From Adineta steineri (taxonomy: Eukaryota > Rotifera > Eurotatoria > Adinetida > Adinetidae): 64,000 nucleotides of DNA. The position numbers and the translations under genes were made by a program. The notes under the pieces were generated by a model. It was not told the DNA's origin, ran no database searches, and was given only the letters and a program-made list of their open reading frames with translations. The stretch is from assembly GCA_905250115.1 (NCBI GenBank), contig CAJNOI010000090.1, positions 303,511 through 367,510 of the forward strand, in the 5' to 3' direction. Within the stretch, counting starts at the first letter, position 1. Every line of letters begins with the position of its first letter. This document shows positions 23,695 through 35,492 of this stretch, piece after piece.

Positions 23695-24583
23695 GATTAT
23701 AAATACGATATAAGAAAGTTTGTTCGACGATTAACAATAGAAGAAATGTGAATAAAAAATATACAAAAATATTTGTGTTTATATACCACAAAACCGAAAT
23801 ATTTTTTGTATTGAACTGTTAATATTCGGTTTTTTTTTTTATATTGTCCATATGTTTTATCCTATTTTTAAATAATCGATACTCAGTTACTTGTATGGTA
23901 TGATTTACCTGATTGGTTAATTCGAAAACAGATAATTTTCTCTTTAGCGGTTACTCATCTTTGTATTATTCTTTTGAATTGACAGGTAGTTAGTGTTGTC
24001 ATAAAATATGTTTACATCTGTTTTACTAATTATCCTTGAAAAAATACACGCATTGCTCTCTCTCTCTTTCTATAGATACTTTGCATGTACGTAGAGAATA
24101 GTATTATTGAGTATATTCATGTATCTAATATTTGTTTCAACAAACTAATTTAAAAATTGATAATAATTCAAAATAATAATTTTAAATATGTTTTCCAGTG
24201 TCGAATTTATGTTAACTACATGTTTTGATCAGTTATCTTTGTGTGGTATTTCAAATGTATGCAGAATGATTGAGAAAAAAAAACTTTTGAAAACATCTAG
24301 TTTACTTAGTCATCAGTTTGATTAAAGGATACGTTTAAATTATTTTCTCGAATGGCTATAGACAAAAGAAATTAAAACATTCATAATTCAGAAGTAAAAA
24401 ATCAAATTCAAATAAATTTTTTTATGATTCATCGAAATCAATTATATGTGAGTAATCGAATGCAAACGATTCTCGTGCCAATGTATGACTAAGGTGACGA
24501 TGATGTGGCAATTACATTATGACTCATCCATATGAAACATAAAAGAAAAAAAAATGTACACATAATTTCAATTTCATTAAAAT
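23695..24583. other. Divergent intergenic region, no gene recognised
   Basis: It separates the EF-hand gene (minus) from the acyltransferase (plus) and so should hold both promoters. Only AT-rich DNA and a short CTCTCTCTCTCT run near 24056 are visible. Confidence 0.4.
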
Positions 24584-25774
24584 ATGTCGTCAAATTCGGA
24601 AGACAAAAATCGTCTATCATTATGTGATATTATTATGCCATATGTTTATATTCGTTCATTACTTATTTATGATTATCATATTGATAATTTAGAAAAATTA
24701 TTTAATGAATATCTTCATTTATATTGTCCACAAGCATTTCAATGTATTATCTATGATGAAAATAAATTATTAGATGGACGAATTGTAGAACAAGAACGAA
24801 AAATCTTTTCATATGAATCAAGAATAAATGAAAGCTCATCGAGATATCTTAATAATGATTGTTCTATTGAAGATTTATTTCCGTATGGTATAATACCAAC
24901 AGATATTTCACCTTTAATCTTTATTCATCAAATAGATTTCCAAGATGGAACTATATTAGCATTTGGTTGTCATCATTATTTCTCTGATGGTCATGGATTT
25001 AGTTCATTAGGACAACGATTTTCTTTATGGTTAAAAGAGAAGAATCCACCTTTATTCGATCATGATCGATCGAAATTAAGATGTTCATCTTCAATTAAAT
25101 TCGATCATCCAGAAATGAGTATTAATGAACCTAGTTATTCTTTATCAAATTTAATTTCAACAACAAATACAATCGTTAAACGTTTTACAAAAGAATATTT
25201 ATTTGATAAATTTGAAATAACAAATAAAAATCTTTCTACGAATGATATTCTTACTGGATGGTTAACAAAAATAATTAGTCAAATTCGTAATCTACCTTCT
25301 GAAACAATAATTAAAGTTGGGATGGCAATGAATGGACAAACATTTTTACCTTATATTAATGACAATTATTTTGGTAATTGTAGTTTCTATGTATGTCTTT
25401 CATTTTTAATGTTCAATTTAAATCATCTTACTGTTAATGAATTAGCTCAATGGGTTAATATTGAAAAACGAAAATTTATGACATATGAGTATATTCAATC
25501 AGCATTATCTTTTATCGATAAGCATCATCAATCATCAATAATTCATTTAGGATGGGAACCATCGGGAGGTATTGATTTATCGTTTACTAATTGGTCAAAA
25601 TTTCCTTTATATAAATGTGATTTTGGTCAAGGTCAAGCGAAAGCATTTAGAATTCCTTTAATTATATTTGATGGTTTGATTTTTATATTACCAACATTGA
25701 ATAATGATGAAATTGAACTTCATATTACATTAAAATCTCAACATGCACAATTACTTTTAAATGAACTTAGTTAA
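24584..25774 (+). CDS. BAHD-type acyl-CoA-dependent acyltransferase
   Basis: A 396-residue intronless frame. The catalytic HxxxD motif is H131-Y-F-S-D135 followed by G, and a DFGWG-like structural motif is present as DFGQG at 346-350. The two motifs are about 210 residues apart, in the usual order, and the length is close to the 430-450 residues typical of the family. Such enzymes transfer an acyl group from CoA to an alcohol or amine; the substrate cannot be told. BAHD enzymes are typical of plants and fungi, and the lack of introns fits gene transfer, though intron-poor rotifer genes exist. Second-position Trp of DFGWG is Gln here. A putative AATAAA follows the stop. Confidence 0.8.
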   Translation: MSSNSEDKNRLSLCDIIMPYVYIRSLLIYDYHIDNLEKLFNEYLHLYCPQAFQCIIYDENKLLDGRIVEQERKIFSYESRINESSSRYLNNDCSIEDLFPYGIIPTDISPLIFIHQIDFQDGTILAFGCHHYFSDGHGFSSLGQRFSLWLKEKNPPLFDHDRSKLRCSSSIKFDHPEMSINEPSYSLSNLISTTNTIVKRFTKEYLFDKFEITNKNLSTNDILTGWLTKIISQIRNLPSETIIKVGMAMNGQTFLPYINDNYFGNCSFYVCLSFLMFNLNHLTVNELAQWVNIEKRKFMTYEYIQSALSFIDKHHQSSIIHLGWEPSGGIDLSFTNWSKFPLYKCDFGQGQAKAFRIPLIIFDGLIFILPTLNNDEIELHITLKSQHAQLLLNELS

Positions 25775-26211
25775 GATAATTAGAAATTTTACAGTTTCTA
25801 TTACTATGATTGTAAATAAAACTTCACTATTTACATAGCTATGAAATATTTGAGTAGATGACTATAACAAATTTCATCTGACAAAAAAAAGTCAAAACGT
25901 AACCGAATGCTAGATATATTAGATTCTTGATCAGAGGTTTTGTCATAATATTACCAATTTATTCGATTGATCTCTGAACATTTTTAATTAATACAGAATA
26001 TCATTAGGAGATTTATAAATAACAGAAAATAAATATTTATGAATTAGGGGTTCAATATTTTTACATTGTGTTGAACATACGCATACAGATAGATATACTT
26101 GATTCTGGTGGCTGTTTTCCTAGCAAGTAGTTATGTTCATGTAATTTGATAATGGAATAAACCATATGGAAGTTCTGCTCAGTCTATTCAACCGGTTGTT
26201 AAACTCAAATT

Positions 26212-26427
26212 GTGTCTCAAGATGAAACAAATATAATTTATATGCTTGTATCATCATCTTCAAATGATCAATTATTAGATAGAATAAATATTGATATTCC
26301 ACCAAATGCACAAATAAATGCACATCGTCCAATACTTATTGGAAATGAAGCAATTTATTTATCATGGACTATGGGAAGTGATCCAGATTTAGTATCATCG
26401 AATATAACGGCACTTCCTCAAATTTAA
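26212..26427 (+). pseudogene. Short coding-like remnant, unknown
   Basis: About 72 coding-like codons, with strands such as IIYMLVSSSS and GNEAIYLSWTMGSD and an end in SSNITALPQI, but no proper start: a TAA lies 9 bases upstream in frame and the first ATG is internal. It may be the last exon of a lost gene. The stop is followed within a few bases by a telomere-like hairpin. Confidence 0.3.
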
Positions 26428-26429
26428 AC

Positions 26430-26481
26430 GGGTGTGGGTGTGGGCTTAGTGAGTTGTGTCTTTTCACACCTACATCCTCAG
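26430..26481. repeat. Telomere-like hairpin element
   Basis: Left arm GGGTGTGGGTGTGGGC, right arm CACACCTACATCCTCAG. It lies between a gene remnant and the 3' end of the transporter gene. Confidence 0.6.
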
Positions 26482-26611
26482 CTATTTCAGACTAAATATA
26501 AAATTAAAGAACGTATAGTTGTAATAAATTTTATATCACTAAACGTAAAAAAAGTGATATGTATTGTTTATGATCTTCCTAGTTTATATAAACTAATACA
26601 GATAAATTCAT

Positions 26612-28201
26612 TTATGGATGGGATTCGATTGTTGAAACATTTCTGTCCATTTCCATTCCAATAATTGTTTTATTTTTCTTTTGTTCTTCTTCATCTTGTC
26701 GTCGGTATGTTATTCGAGCGAAGATAATCATTAGAATAGATATTGCAATAACGATAAGAACAAGTAAATTAATCAATATATATTGTTTGGAAGCGATGAA
26801 AAGAAGGGAGACACAAGCAATATTATTCCATTGAACAAGAATGGAAGCAGATAAAGATTCTGGTAGCGGATACATGATTTCAGCTAGACCTTCGTATATT
26901 AACGGCGATACTGCTCCTTGAAATAGACCAGCAAGCAAAAGTGACAGTCCAATAGTGATTTGTGTAGAACCAAGAATAGGTGCGTTATAAAAAATCGAAC
27001 GAACAGAAAGTTGCAACCAAAGAACCGAAAGAAAACAGCCAATGAAAGAAATAAGAATAAGCATTTTAAGTCTACGTCGAAATCGAGGAGTATCGGCTAG
27101 TGCACCCAAACACAAAGCTCCAATAATGCCTGCAAGCGATGAACAAAAACCAAACCAACCTATAAGAAAAAACAAATTATTGGATAATATCTTTACATGA
27201 AATCAAAAAAAGATATTAGATTTACCTGCTTGTGTTTCAGAATATTCAGGATAGAGAATTGAAGAAAATAATCCAGCCCACACTGCGAATGTTCCATTCA
27301 TGATGCCTCCAGCTGTTGAAAGTAAAACAAATGATAAATTTGATATACATGCTCGAAGACCTTTCATGAAGTCTGTAAATGCGGAATTTGAACTTTGCTT
27401 GCCTTCTTGCATGAGTAATTCAGCTGCAACTGACGGAGGAGTGGGTGGCTGAGCAGGAAAGTAGATTAGTGTAATAACTGTACCTACGAATGCCAAAGCA
27501 AGATGAAAATAAAGTAGATAGGGCAGATTTGAAGGACGAGAGACGATTGCGGGATTGATGAGAAAGCTAACAGTTGAACCAAAAATGTTTGTCATAATAG
27601 CTAATGTAGTAGCTCGTGTTCTTTCACCGGGACCAAACCAGAGACATGATAGTTGAGAAACAGGCGCCATTACTATAGGTCCACAAGCAGCATTAATAAT
27701 TTGACCAGCATGAAGAAATGGAAGGGAAATATCTTTGAAACGAGGACTTGATGGAGATGTAACAATCGATGGTATAACACGTAGGGCAGTAGATACCAAG
27801 CCACCGATAGCTAAAACAATGACAGCCCGTCGAAGTCCATTTCGTTTATTGAGAAGAAGATAGACCAGTGGAAGACAAGGGATAAATATAATAGGTCCCC
27901 AATTAAGAAGAAGATCGACGGTGGATGATGGAATATTATAGTAAATTTGAGTACTTGGTGAGACAGGGGAGAATGTCAACCAAAATGCAGATTGATTAAA
28001 AGCAAGAAAGGAAAATATACCGAGAACATAGAATCGTGTGGGATAAAGTATATGAGTAGGCGTACTCCCCTGAGGAAATACAAGAGCAGGAGTATATCCC
28101 TGAGGAAATACAACTATAGGAGTATTCTCTTGAGGAATTACAAGAGTAGGTCTATTGTCCTCAGGAAATACAAGAGCAGGATCAGCGATCATTGTAAACA
28201 A
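26612..28201 (-). CDS. Major facilitator transporter, SLC49/DIRC2-like (two exons)
   Basis: Exon 1 (28201-27226, donor GTAAAT) joins exon 2 (27159-26612) in phase 1, giving about 507 residues and roughly 12 membrane segments. The stretches YPTRFYVLGIFSFLAFNQ, LLNWGPIIFIP, APVSQLSCLWFGPGERTRAT and, in the second half, GALCLGALADTPRFRRR (the loop-type GxLxDxxxRRR motif) are characteristic of the SLC49 group (FLVCR/DIRC2). Relatives move haem, choline, ethanolamine or pyridoxine; the cargo here is not deducible. The N-terminus before helix 1 carries four copies of a 10-residue repeat of the type ALVFPQGSTP, encoded by a 30-bp minisatellite at about 28071-28190. The C-terminal tail is charged (RRQDEEEQKKNK). 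Confidence 0.8.
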
Positions 28202-29754
28202 TTAACAACAGAAATAGAAATATGCACTTGCTGTTAGTATATAATTTGTTCGTATGTTATTTTTTTTCATTATGCTATGATGATAAGACAAAGATAAAAT
28301 GTAGAAAAAGACAAATAGACAATATTTCTTAAGACAAAGATAAATAGATGATGCATCTTGAGGATAAAGGTGTTTATTCTGCATGTCATATGTGTGCGTG
28401 TTGTGCGACGATTGAAGAAAAAAAGTAAAATTGGTAGTTCGTCTAAAAGATTCAATTCATATGTATACGAAATAAAAAAAAGATAATTGTAAAACTTAAA
28501 TTTAATATTTTACATTTGAATTACATTCGATTGTTAATTTCTGAAAGAGTAATATTCTTGAATCTATATTATTGAGATAGAATGCATTCATTTATATAGA
28601 CAATTTCCTTTTATTCAAAATATATACAAAGAGTAAGATGTAAGTATTTATTTGCATATTCTATGCTAATATTTCTCGATATAAAAAAGATAACATTTAT
28701 TATTCTCTGCATTAACTTTTATACGAATGACGGTATTGTTTTATCAACTCAAAAATAAAAATTTCGCTCATAATATTAATTGAAGGTGTGGGCAATTATT
28801 AAATTGATTTTTCAGATGTTTTATGGCATGTTCTTTTTATTAATCCTGTGAATTAAATTGTTCTATATTTCTTCTTTGTTACGGAAGATTATCATTAAAC
28901 TCATTGAAAAATCATGAATAATGAGCATTTTATTCTATTTCTTCAATCTATTCGATAGATTATGTTGTGTTTTATATTGATATTGAAAGAGTTCATCAAT
29001 GGAAGTTGTAAAATATGTATCACTTCATTTCCTTATCATTATTTATAATTTTTTTTCTTCTTGACAGATATTCAGAAGTGCATATAAACTGAATGAATGT
29101 GTATGTCGATTGTATATTATCAAACATTTAATGACATGTTCTTTCATTCATATATCATATACTTCATATACTCTTAGTCTATCTGTTCCTTTCATGTATT
29201 ATCATACAATGTATTCGTCTATTAGTTTAGTTTCAAATACCATCAAATAAGATTTTTTATCTTAATTTTAGTATAACATATATATAAAACATGACTATCA
29301 CTATACAAGCCGAACAAATACATTCATTTTTCTTTTTTTTCTGCCTTTTTGATACTGATCGTAAAATTGTATCTTTCTCTTTTGTCCAAAGAAAATATTT
29401 AAACTACAGTAGTTTGCATCGTAATCCGGCCTATGGTAGTTTTTTTTAGATTATTTCTCCTGCAATAGTTTTTCGTTATTTTTTGGTTATACTTGGGGGT
29501 TTACTAAGGGGATGCATAGTCTACCTAATGGCATAATAAAATTGATAAATCATCATATTAACTTTATAAAAAAATATAATAAAGATAGACCAAAAAATCA
29601 AGTGGGACATGAATTTTTTCAAATTAAAAACTTATTTATTTGATAAATATAACAACTAATTTACAATGGAAAATGATATCCACAGTGAGCATTATAACAC
29701 TGCTAGTTACCAAGTCCACGAATGATATCTGAAATACATTTATTTAATAAAAAT
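28202..29754. other. Intergenic, no gene recognised
   Basis: Very AT-rich. A single GT-rich half-arm (TTGAAGGTGTGGGC) lies near 28782. Nothing else could be supported. Confidence 0.4.
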
Positions 29755-30057
29755 TCATTCAATGATAGCTGATGTACCCATAATAATATCACTATCTTCG
29801 TCTTCATCTTCATCTTCCGTATATTCATCTGCTTCTTCATATTTATCGACATTCTTTAAATTATCGATCGATTCTCCCAACTAATGATCATCATCAACGA
29901 GCATATTACAGTATTTATGAGTATGTAAAATAATTTTTCTAACCATTTCAGGAGCTACTCCTTCATGTTCAGCCCCATCGCCGTTGAATCCTACTTTTGT
30001 TTGTTTGATCAATTGCTGAACAGTTCTGGAAGATGTAAACTGCTTAGCTACATACGC
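29755..30057 (-). pseudogene. Decayed coding remnant, unknown
   Basis: One frame reads about 58 codons (including RTVQQLIKQTKVGFNGDGAE and MVRKIILHTHKYCNM), then a TAG at 29881-29883, then 41 more codons ending in an acidic run (EDEDEDEDSD) and TGA. Coding-like composition on both sides of the stop suggests a former single protein. No family recognised, no start seen. Confidence 0.35.
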
Positions 30058-30272
30058 TTACAACTTTAAGTTTTGTTAATCATAAAAAAATAATCTACAA
30101 GATCAGAGAAAAAAGATATATTTTTTATTTCGAATAGAATATTAAAGCGTCTGATAATTCAACAAAAATATCGAAAGAAACAATTCACGGAGGTCATACA
30201 GTGAAAGTTGTTCTAATTAAAGTATTTTTATAATTTAGATTACTTGTAAGAAAATAATAAGTTCACTGAAAG

Positions 30273-32213
30273 TTAATTTGTTTGAAAGAATTGATATAAT
30301 TCTGTACTATTCAAATAACCCATATAAATATGGAATCCACCAGTAACTAAAACTTTCCCATTTGATAATACAGATGCTGTGTGTTGATGTCGTGCATTAA
30401 TCATGCTACCAGTAGTTGTCCACGTACCTGTTGATGGATCATATAGCTCAGCACTATTTAAGAAAACATAACCAACTCCACCAGTAATCAATACTTTTCC
30501 ATTTGATAATACAGATGCTGTGTGACCAGCTCGTGCATCAGTCATGTCACTAATAGTTGTCCAAATACCGGTTGATGGATCATACACCTCAGGACTATTT
30601 AAATAAACATCATTACCAATGTGACCACCAGTAACTAATACTTTTCCATTTGATAATACAGATGCTGTGTGATAACTTCGTGCATTAGTCATGTTACCAG
30701 TAGTTGTCCAAGTTCCTGTTGATGGATCATACAATTCAGCACTATTTAAATAATTAAGACTATTGCCTTCTCCACCAGTAACTAACACTTTTCCATTTTG
30801 TAATACAGATGATGTGTGAAGATTTCGCGCATCAGTCATGTTACCAGTAGTTGTCCAGATACCTGTTGATGGATCATACAATTCAGCACTATTTAAATAA
30901 CTAGAATTATTCTCGTATCCACCAGTAACTAATACTTTCCCATTTGGTAATACGGATGCTGTGTGATAACCTCGTGCATCATTCATATTACCGGTAACAG
31001 ACCATTCTAAATAGAAACATTTGATTGTATTCATTATCAAAAGACTGTCTCTTGTGGAACTCTCAAAATGATGCAACTATGTGCGAAAAATTTTAGATTT
31101 TGTAAAATGAATATCGTTTCGTACTTTGATACAAGATTTTTGAACTTTTTGGGGAATGCAAAAAGTCTCACGTTTGTTGTCAAAAATCGTTCTTGATACG
31201 GTACGAAAGTAAGTTTCACATTTTTGATAAAGAATCGTATGCGAGGATGACATATGAAATAGGTTTATATATTATACGTGTCGTTACAATATTTATAAGA
31301 AATAATACACTTTTCATTATAGACAGCTTCTATTGATGATAGTCACTTAATGGAACTCCCTAGACAAAGAAAATATGGTCCTCGTTTCTTACGAAATTTT
31401 CGCAGTTGGAAACGGTGTCTATATACGTTGGCGTTTACAGCACTATTCCAGACCATGGAATGCGGTGATTTCTCATAATCAAAGAATATAGACCGTATCC
31501 TCTCGTGTCCGAAACCTGGACTCTAACTTATTCAGGAAGCAGAAGAATAAATCAAAGATGACGGATTAACTAGTAAATAATACGCAAATATAGCTATTTA
31601 TAGTTATACATGAACAGGAGAGAAGGAGAATTGCCAAATATTTTCGTGCTCGAAAATGCTGTGCGTGACAGATATGTAGTGATATGAAACGAAGAGAAAA
31701 GATAGATTTCACCGCATTGCTGTCAACAAAACCAAGTGAGTTTTGATCATGATCAAAAATGGCGAATGCGGAGATTATTTCTTAAGATAACGATTGAATT
31801 ACTTATGACAAGATCACTGCTCTTTTAATGTAACTTTTAGTTTAGATGATATAGAAAACTGTTGGATGCAAAGCAACCACTTATATCTGATTTAAAAGTA
31901 CCATTTAAAGAGACCGGAAAACGTCACTCTGAAGCTTACTCGTCTGCTGAGTCGTGGTCGGTATCACTAATGGTGTTGTTGTTAGTGGTGGTGGTGATGA
32001 TGATGATGTTGATGATGATGTTGCTGCGGTGGTACTAGTTTCTGATTTCTTCGGTGCAAAAACGACGAAGTTTAACACCAGAGCAAGGATAACAGCAAAA
32101 ACTATTAAAACAATGATGGAAATGCCGGTAATTTTAACCCAACAGTGGTGCCACCATTTGTTTGGTTTCTTATTTACAGTATCAAGCTCAACGTAAACTT
32201 GACTAGTGTGCAT
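30273..32213 (-). CDS. Type II membrane-anchored Kelch propeller protein (two exons)
   Basis: Exon 1 (32213-31940) encodes a short basic cytoplasmic head, a membrane helix at about residues 29-52 (ISIIVLIVFAVILALVLNFV) and a Ser/Thr/Pro-rich stalk, and ends in a phase-1 GTAAGC donor. Exon 2 (31006-30273) starts after TTTCTATTTAG in phase 1 and encodes five Kelch blades of about 50 residues, each with GKVLVTGG and YDPSTGTW. The joined frame is 1008 bases, 335 residues, with no stop. The propeller would face outwards on a likely O-glycosylated stalk. Read alone, the Kelch part could start at 31076, but that start lies in the predicted intron. The ligand is unknown; the intron (about 930 bp) holds nothing recognised. 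Confidence 0.7.
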
Positions 32214-32415
32214 ATTATGTTGCAGATAAAACTTTAACGCAAAAAAAGAACATATTGTTGTTCGAAACTACATTCTGTTTGCCTATTACTCACGTAACTA
32301 ACAAAAGATAACAAATATTATATTCAACATTAAAAGGGTTGTTATACTCTTATCTTAATATAATAAATTTTACATGTAAGCATAACAGAACAAAACTGTG
32401 CTTCACGACCACATT

Positions 32416-32514
32416 TACTCACACTCTCACCCTTCTTATTTTAATATTATTTTTTTTTTCATTCTATCCACATCATAGTCGAAGGCGTAGGTGAGGGTGT
32501 TGGTGTGGGTATGG
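32416..32514. repeat. Telomere-like inverted repeat, arms in reverse order
   Basis: The CA-rich arm (ACTCACACTCTCACCCTTC) comes first and the GT-rich arm (GAAGGCGTAGGTGAGGGTGT and GGTGTGGGT) second, the opposite order to most copies. Confidence 0.55.
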
Positions 32515-32802
32515 TAATAAATAAAGAATAGATATCGTAAACGAATCAAAGCAATTATCATTTATTATCTTTATGTATTCTTGGAGTGAATACAATGTGG
32601 ATGGAAAAGTAGAAATCTTTTGATTTCATCAAAAACGTTTCTTAATAAATCTTCAATAAAAATAGTCGACAACAAGTTTTATTTGTTGTAGAGATAATGA
32701 TTATTTTTTTTATAATAAATAATAAAAAAAAATGAAACTACATGAATTCGAGTTGTGATGTTCATTTGCCCTCATAGTTCCACTTTCAAGATGATTTTTT
32801 TG

Positions 32803-33531
32803 TTATTGCTCAAGTTCACTCCAGAGTTTTTTTATATTTGCAACAGCAATTACTCGTTTATTTTGAGAAAAGTTAAATAGATCCCAATTTTGATTACAAC
32901 TATCATCTTCTTGACAAACAAATGGTATTTTTTTTAATTCTTCTTGCTTATTTGTATTTAACCAATCGATTGATTTTTGAACAAGTTCTTGTAATATCAC
33001 ACGGACTACATTTTTTTCAGCTTCACTCCAATTTCCATCATGACTACTTCTTGTTCCCACTAGACAATGTTCTTTATATTGAGTAGAAATTGTTGAGAAA
33101 AGTAATGGCATATAATTAATTGCTGTGCACATAGCCAAACAATTGAGATGTTTTGGACCAGGAGTAAGATTTGAACGAGTATTTTGAAATATTTTATTAA
33201 AATGACTGAAAATATAATGAGCACCATTTAAATCTAAAGCTTCTTTTAAAGGAATTGTCGTCTTAATATAAACATCGTCATAAATCCAACAAAATTCATC
33301 ACAACATGTTTGAATATATTTTCGTAACAGATCATTCATTATATTCAATGAGTCTGTATTTGATGGATGAAAAAATACAGCCAATGATTCATTTGGTGTA
33401 AGTTTTTGTTGTGTAGCTACAACTCGTAAACCACCCATTAGAATTCCAACTGTAGCTTGTTTCACATAATCCAAATACATTTCATTCTTACTGATTGGAG
33501 CAACTATTTCTTCTGCTATAATAGTAGACAT
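32803..33531 (-). CDS. Unrecognised 242-residue protein
   Basis: A single open frame with coding-like composition. It is mainly predicted soluble and helical, with cysteines at several sites (CCDEFCW, CLAMC, CQEDDSC) and no signal peptide or clear membrane helix. Segments such as ATVGILMGGLRVVATQQ and EAEKNVVRVILQELVQKSI look like packed helices. A relative of known family could not be named. No neighbour suggests a role. The start ATG at 33531 is the first in frame. Confidence 0.55.
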   Translation of the reverse strand: MSTIIAEEIVAPISKNEMYLDYVKQATVGILMGGLRVVATQQKLTPNESLAVFFHPSNTDSLNIMNDLLRKYIQTCCDEFCWIYDDVYIKTTIPLKEALDLNGAHYIFSHFNKIFQNTRSNLTPGPKHLNCLAMCTAINYMPLLFSTISTQYKEHCLVGTRSSHDGNWSEAEKNVVRVILQELVQKSIDWLNTNKQEELKKIPFVCQEDDSCNQNWDLFNFSQNKRVIAVANIKKLWSELEQ

Positions 33532-33798
33532 TGAAAATTATTTATGGTAGAAAGTTTAAAATCAATAATGATAATCTTTTTCTTTTAACAGAAAAAAAAA
33601 CAAGTATGCGAGCATCGTTATTATACTTTTCTTATATATACATACCGTTGCAATGTATGTAGTAATTGACAATCGATTGTGAAATTACATGTATACATTG
33701 AGTTACCTTTTACAATCGTTGATAAAGCTCATCATCATTTTTTACAATGTAACAGAAATGACATCATTAAGATAAACTTTTATTCTTTTTTTTTCTTT

Positions 33799-33852
33799 CT
33801 TGAGGGTAAGTATGAGTGTTTTAGTCTTCTTTTATCCACACCCACCCTCAAG
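33799..33852. repeat. Telomere-like hairpin element
   Basis: CTTGAGGGTAAGTATGAGTG on the left, CCACACCCACCCTCAAG on the right, 54 bp in all, with the family's CTTGAGGG / CCCTCAAG ends intact. It is 67 bp past the stop of the 7TM gene at 33919. Confidence 0.75.
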
Positions 33853-33918
33853 ATGAATATATATATTTAAATTATTTATGACAGATTTACAATATAAAAT
33901 TTAATATATACAAATAAA

Positions 33919-34899
33919 TTAATTCATTGAAATGTTTTTATTGATATTGTCAACTAAAGAAATCGGTTGTATTCGATGATTAAAGAATTTGAATTTGAAA
34001 ATAAATTCTTTCAAATGTTTTCGAAATGTTTTAGAAAAGAATAAATAAATCCAAAATGATGTACCATTTGTTAAAAAAGTAAATAATGTAAGAATCACTA
34101 AAATAAGAAATTCATAACTTACTCTTATACGTGTCTTAACCATGGATTGTGTAACCATTATATAACAAACAAATATACCTGCTGGAATTCCACTAATTAA
34201 TATACTACTCATTTGTATAAGTATCATACGCGTTACAACACCTTCTATACAATGACGACGTCGTAAAAATTGTTGAAAATTATACCATATTAAAGTAAAT
34301 AACAATAATGTTAATAAAGCTGGCATAAAATAATAGCCAATAATTATCCAATAATTACTATAGACATTTATAATTTGAAATGAACTTTTACAAACATATG
34401 TTGCTGATGATGGTTGAAAATTCGTATTATATATTGGTATTGGAATAAATATTAAAAGATAAATAATAGCGATAGATATAATTATTAATTTTGCTCTCGT
34501 ACGTGTTATTAATCTTAGCCATTCAGTATTTGGTAATAATATAAGAAATTGACAAAAACCTGCAAAACAATTACACATAAAACTAAAACAACCACCTGAA
34601 TAAGTTAACCAAGCATTTGTTTTACACCAAAATAATGATCGATTCATGTAATCAATTCCAGTTAATATTCGAATAATAATTGTCCATAAACCGGTATTTA
34701 TAAATAATAAACTTCCTATGGATGTACTGATCAAAAATAATGCATTTGGATGTTTATTTAATGGTGGAATATAAAAAAATACAAAACAATTGCATAAATT
34801 ACCGATTGTAGTTATTATTATTACAAATAAACCGAAAGTTATATATAAATCATCACTAATACTGAATATATAAAGAGCTCTATCAATATCCGAAGACAT
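33919..34899 (-). CDS. Class A-like 7TM receptor
   Basis: 326 residues, intronless, seven hydrophobic segments. Helix 1 holds TIGNLCNCFVFFY with the conserved GN. A cysteine precedes helix 3 (LFWCKTNAWL) and another sits in the second outer loop (TYVCKS), a likely disulphide. The DRY region is not conserved; helix 3 ends FLILLPNTEWLRL. Helix 7 reads LTNGTSFWIYLFFSKTF with NGTSFWIY in place of NPxxY. A basic tail follows (KFKFFNHR). The fold is that of rhodopsin-like peptide receptors expanded in rotifers; the ligand is unknown. It lacks the ectodomain seen in the 1475-11144 gene. Confidence 0.8.
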   Translation of the reverse strand: MSSDIDRALYIFSISDDLYITFGLFVIIITTIGNLCNCFVFFYIPPLNKHPNALFLISTSIGSLLFINTGLWTIIIRILTGIDYMNRSLFWCKTNAWLTYSGGCFSFMCNCFAGFCQFLILLPNTEWLRLITRTRAKLIIISIAIIYLLIFIPIPIYNTNFQPSSATYVCKSSFQIINVYSNYWIIIGYYFMPALLTLLLFTLIWYNFQQFLRRRHCIEGVVTRMILIQMSSILISGIPAGIFVCYIMVTQSMVKTRIRVSYEFLILVILTLFTFLTNGTSFWIYLFFSKTFRKHLKEFIFKFKFFNHRIQPISLVDNINKNISMN

Positions 34900-35217
34900 T
34901 TGATTTTTTCAAATGAAATGTTATATGCGTATTTGATAGATCATTAATAATCTTTAAGAAAATATATATAAAATGATGTGCGTGAATTAATAGATGCTTC
35001 AAAATATATGGATATCCTGTTTAGAGTTAAGATGAATCGAGATTAATTGGAATAAAAAATCTTTATCTCTATTTATTTTCTTTTCTTTTGAGCGTCAAAG
35101 AGAAATTTTATTAATTATGAAACTCTTATGACATAAAAAACATTGTGCGTGTTAAGTGCATCAAAATAAAAAGTTTAACTATGATTTTTTGTTCTACATT
35201 TTTCAGAAAAAAAGAAT

Positions 35218-35276
35218 GCAGGTGTAAGTATGGATAGATGTGATGACTATACTGTAGCACACCTTCACTCATTACA
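35218..35276. repeat. Telomere-like hairpin element, degenerate
   Basis: Left arm GCAGGTGTAAGTATGGATAG, right arm GCACACCTTCACTC. Confidence 0.45.
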
Positions 35277-35492
35277 TTTGAACTGCGATGTTATCATTTA
35301 TAAGATAATTATGATTATTTATTTTTTCTAAAGATAAATAAAATATAATCAGCATGTATTGTCTCTTTTTTGAGATGTAGTTCTACACTATTTTATTTAT
35401 TTATACAATCAATTGCCATGATCTTGCAATCGTTCACAGTCATATTTATGAAATTGATCATATAAGTACTGTGTAAACTCTCGTGATAAATC

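Noticed and set aside
31954-32196. Plus-strand frame with an Asp/Val-rich run
   Set aside because: Antisense of the anchor and stalk exon of the Kelch gene.
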